DNA of 64,000 nucleotides from Amycolatopsis lexingtonensis. Lineage in GTDB: Bacteria; Actinomycetota; Actinomycetes; Mycobacteriales; Pseudonocardiaceae. The position numbers and the translations under genes are program-made. The stretch lies in the NCBI RefSeq assembly GCF_014873755.1, contig NZ_JADBEG010000001.1, positions 6,856,501 to 6,920,500 of the forward strand, written 5' to 3'. A model generated the notes under the pieces. It saw only the letters and a program-made list of their open reading frames with translations, ran no database searches and had not been told where the DNA came from. The first letter of the stretch is position 1. Each line of letters starts with the position of its first letter. Positions 63,948 through 64,000 of this stretch are shown here, one piece after another.

Positions 63948-64000
63948 AACCCTCGTGCACGACCTTCCGCACCTCGACGGCGGTGTACTGGGCGTCGGGG
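63946..64000 (-). CDS. C-terminal fragment of a gene cut by the window edge
   Basis: The last 17 codons before TGA at 63946-63948 read PDAQYTAVEVRKVVHEG. Composition is coding-like, but there is too little to name a product. It would lie upstream of nat on the same strand. Confidence 0.4.
   Translation of the reverse strand, partial: PDAQYTAVEVRKVVHEG

Overview
The window is high-GC actinobacterial chromosome, most likely from Amycolatopsis or a close relative in the Pseudonocardiaceae. Supporting signs are the frequent GTG starts, mycothiol chemistry (MshA at the left edge and a mycothiol-type DinB-fold isomerase), an HbhA homologue, F420/FMN PPOX proteins, CGNR regulators, a DUF397 / XRE-DUF5753 / Methyltransf_19 group and many intergenic palindromes. 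I can assign the genus only by resemblance. I see no rRNA, tRNA, CRISPR array, insertion sequence or prophage.

Layout. 1-4.7 kb: cell-envelope and thiol core (mshA, a hydrolase, a lipoprotein L,D-transpeptidase, murB, divergent DUF2505). 4.7-17.1 kb: mostly small metabolic genes paired with their own regulators (DedA, purU, alcohol dehydrogenase/TetR, ArsR/HAD dehalogenase, SRPBCC/MarR), then an osmoprotectant ABC transporter lacking its ATPase and a CadD-like exporter. 17.2-18.7 kb: an AbiE toxin-antitoxin pair whose toxin gene is frameshifted. 18.7-21.7 kb: a translationally coupled YbaK / ornithine cyclodeaminase-like / ammonia-lyase-like operon with unusual active-site residues. 21.7-23.3 kb: DUF2516, hbhA and an XRE regulator. 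Order and relative orientation of the 1-4.7 kb and 21.7-23.3 kb groups resemble Rv0474-Rv0476 and Rv0481c-Rv0486 of Mycobacterium tuberculosis, so I read this as an old conserved block separated by about 17 kb of accessory genes.

23.3-33.8 kb: a PCMT-like methyltransferase, a zinc-ribbon kinase and its zinc-ribbon neighbour, VOC and CGNR proteins, a palindrome-rich gap with several DnaA boxes, DUF445, an aminotransferase, a Pro/Thr-rich exported protein and a MocR/YczE pair. 33.8-34.6 kb and 52.6-53.4 kb hold two versions of one regulator: a helix-turn-helix domain plus a Clp N-terminal domain, split into two genes in the first and fused (ClpC2-like) in the second. Both carry the same pair of GTCAAC/GTTGAC inverted repeats two bases from the start codon. 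I consider this the most interesting system in the window.

34.6-41.7 kb: a PP2C-like protein, DUF998, an ACC-deaminase-family enzyme, an amidase/TetR/MpaB operon and a CGNR regulator divergent from a haloacetate dehalogenase with every known fluoroacetate-dehalogenase residue. 41.8-45.3 kb: a four-gene exported/membrane operon with FixH/YtkA-like and His-rich domains, probably metal related. 45.4-49.8 kb: DUF397, small unknowns, three methyltransferases and an XRE-DUF5753 regulator. 50-64 kb: MBL hydrolase, gnd, the ClpC2-like gene, a ferredoxin reductase / IclR / NIPSNAP / MetE-like run, an NCS2 permease, TetR/PPOX, a rhomboid-like protein, a PAS-GGDEF-EAL protein and arylamine N-acetyltransferase.

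Gene calls rest on reading family motifs by eye; no database search was possible.
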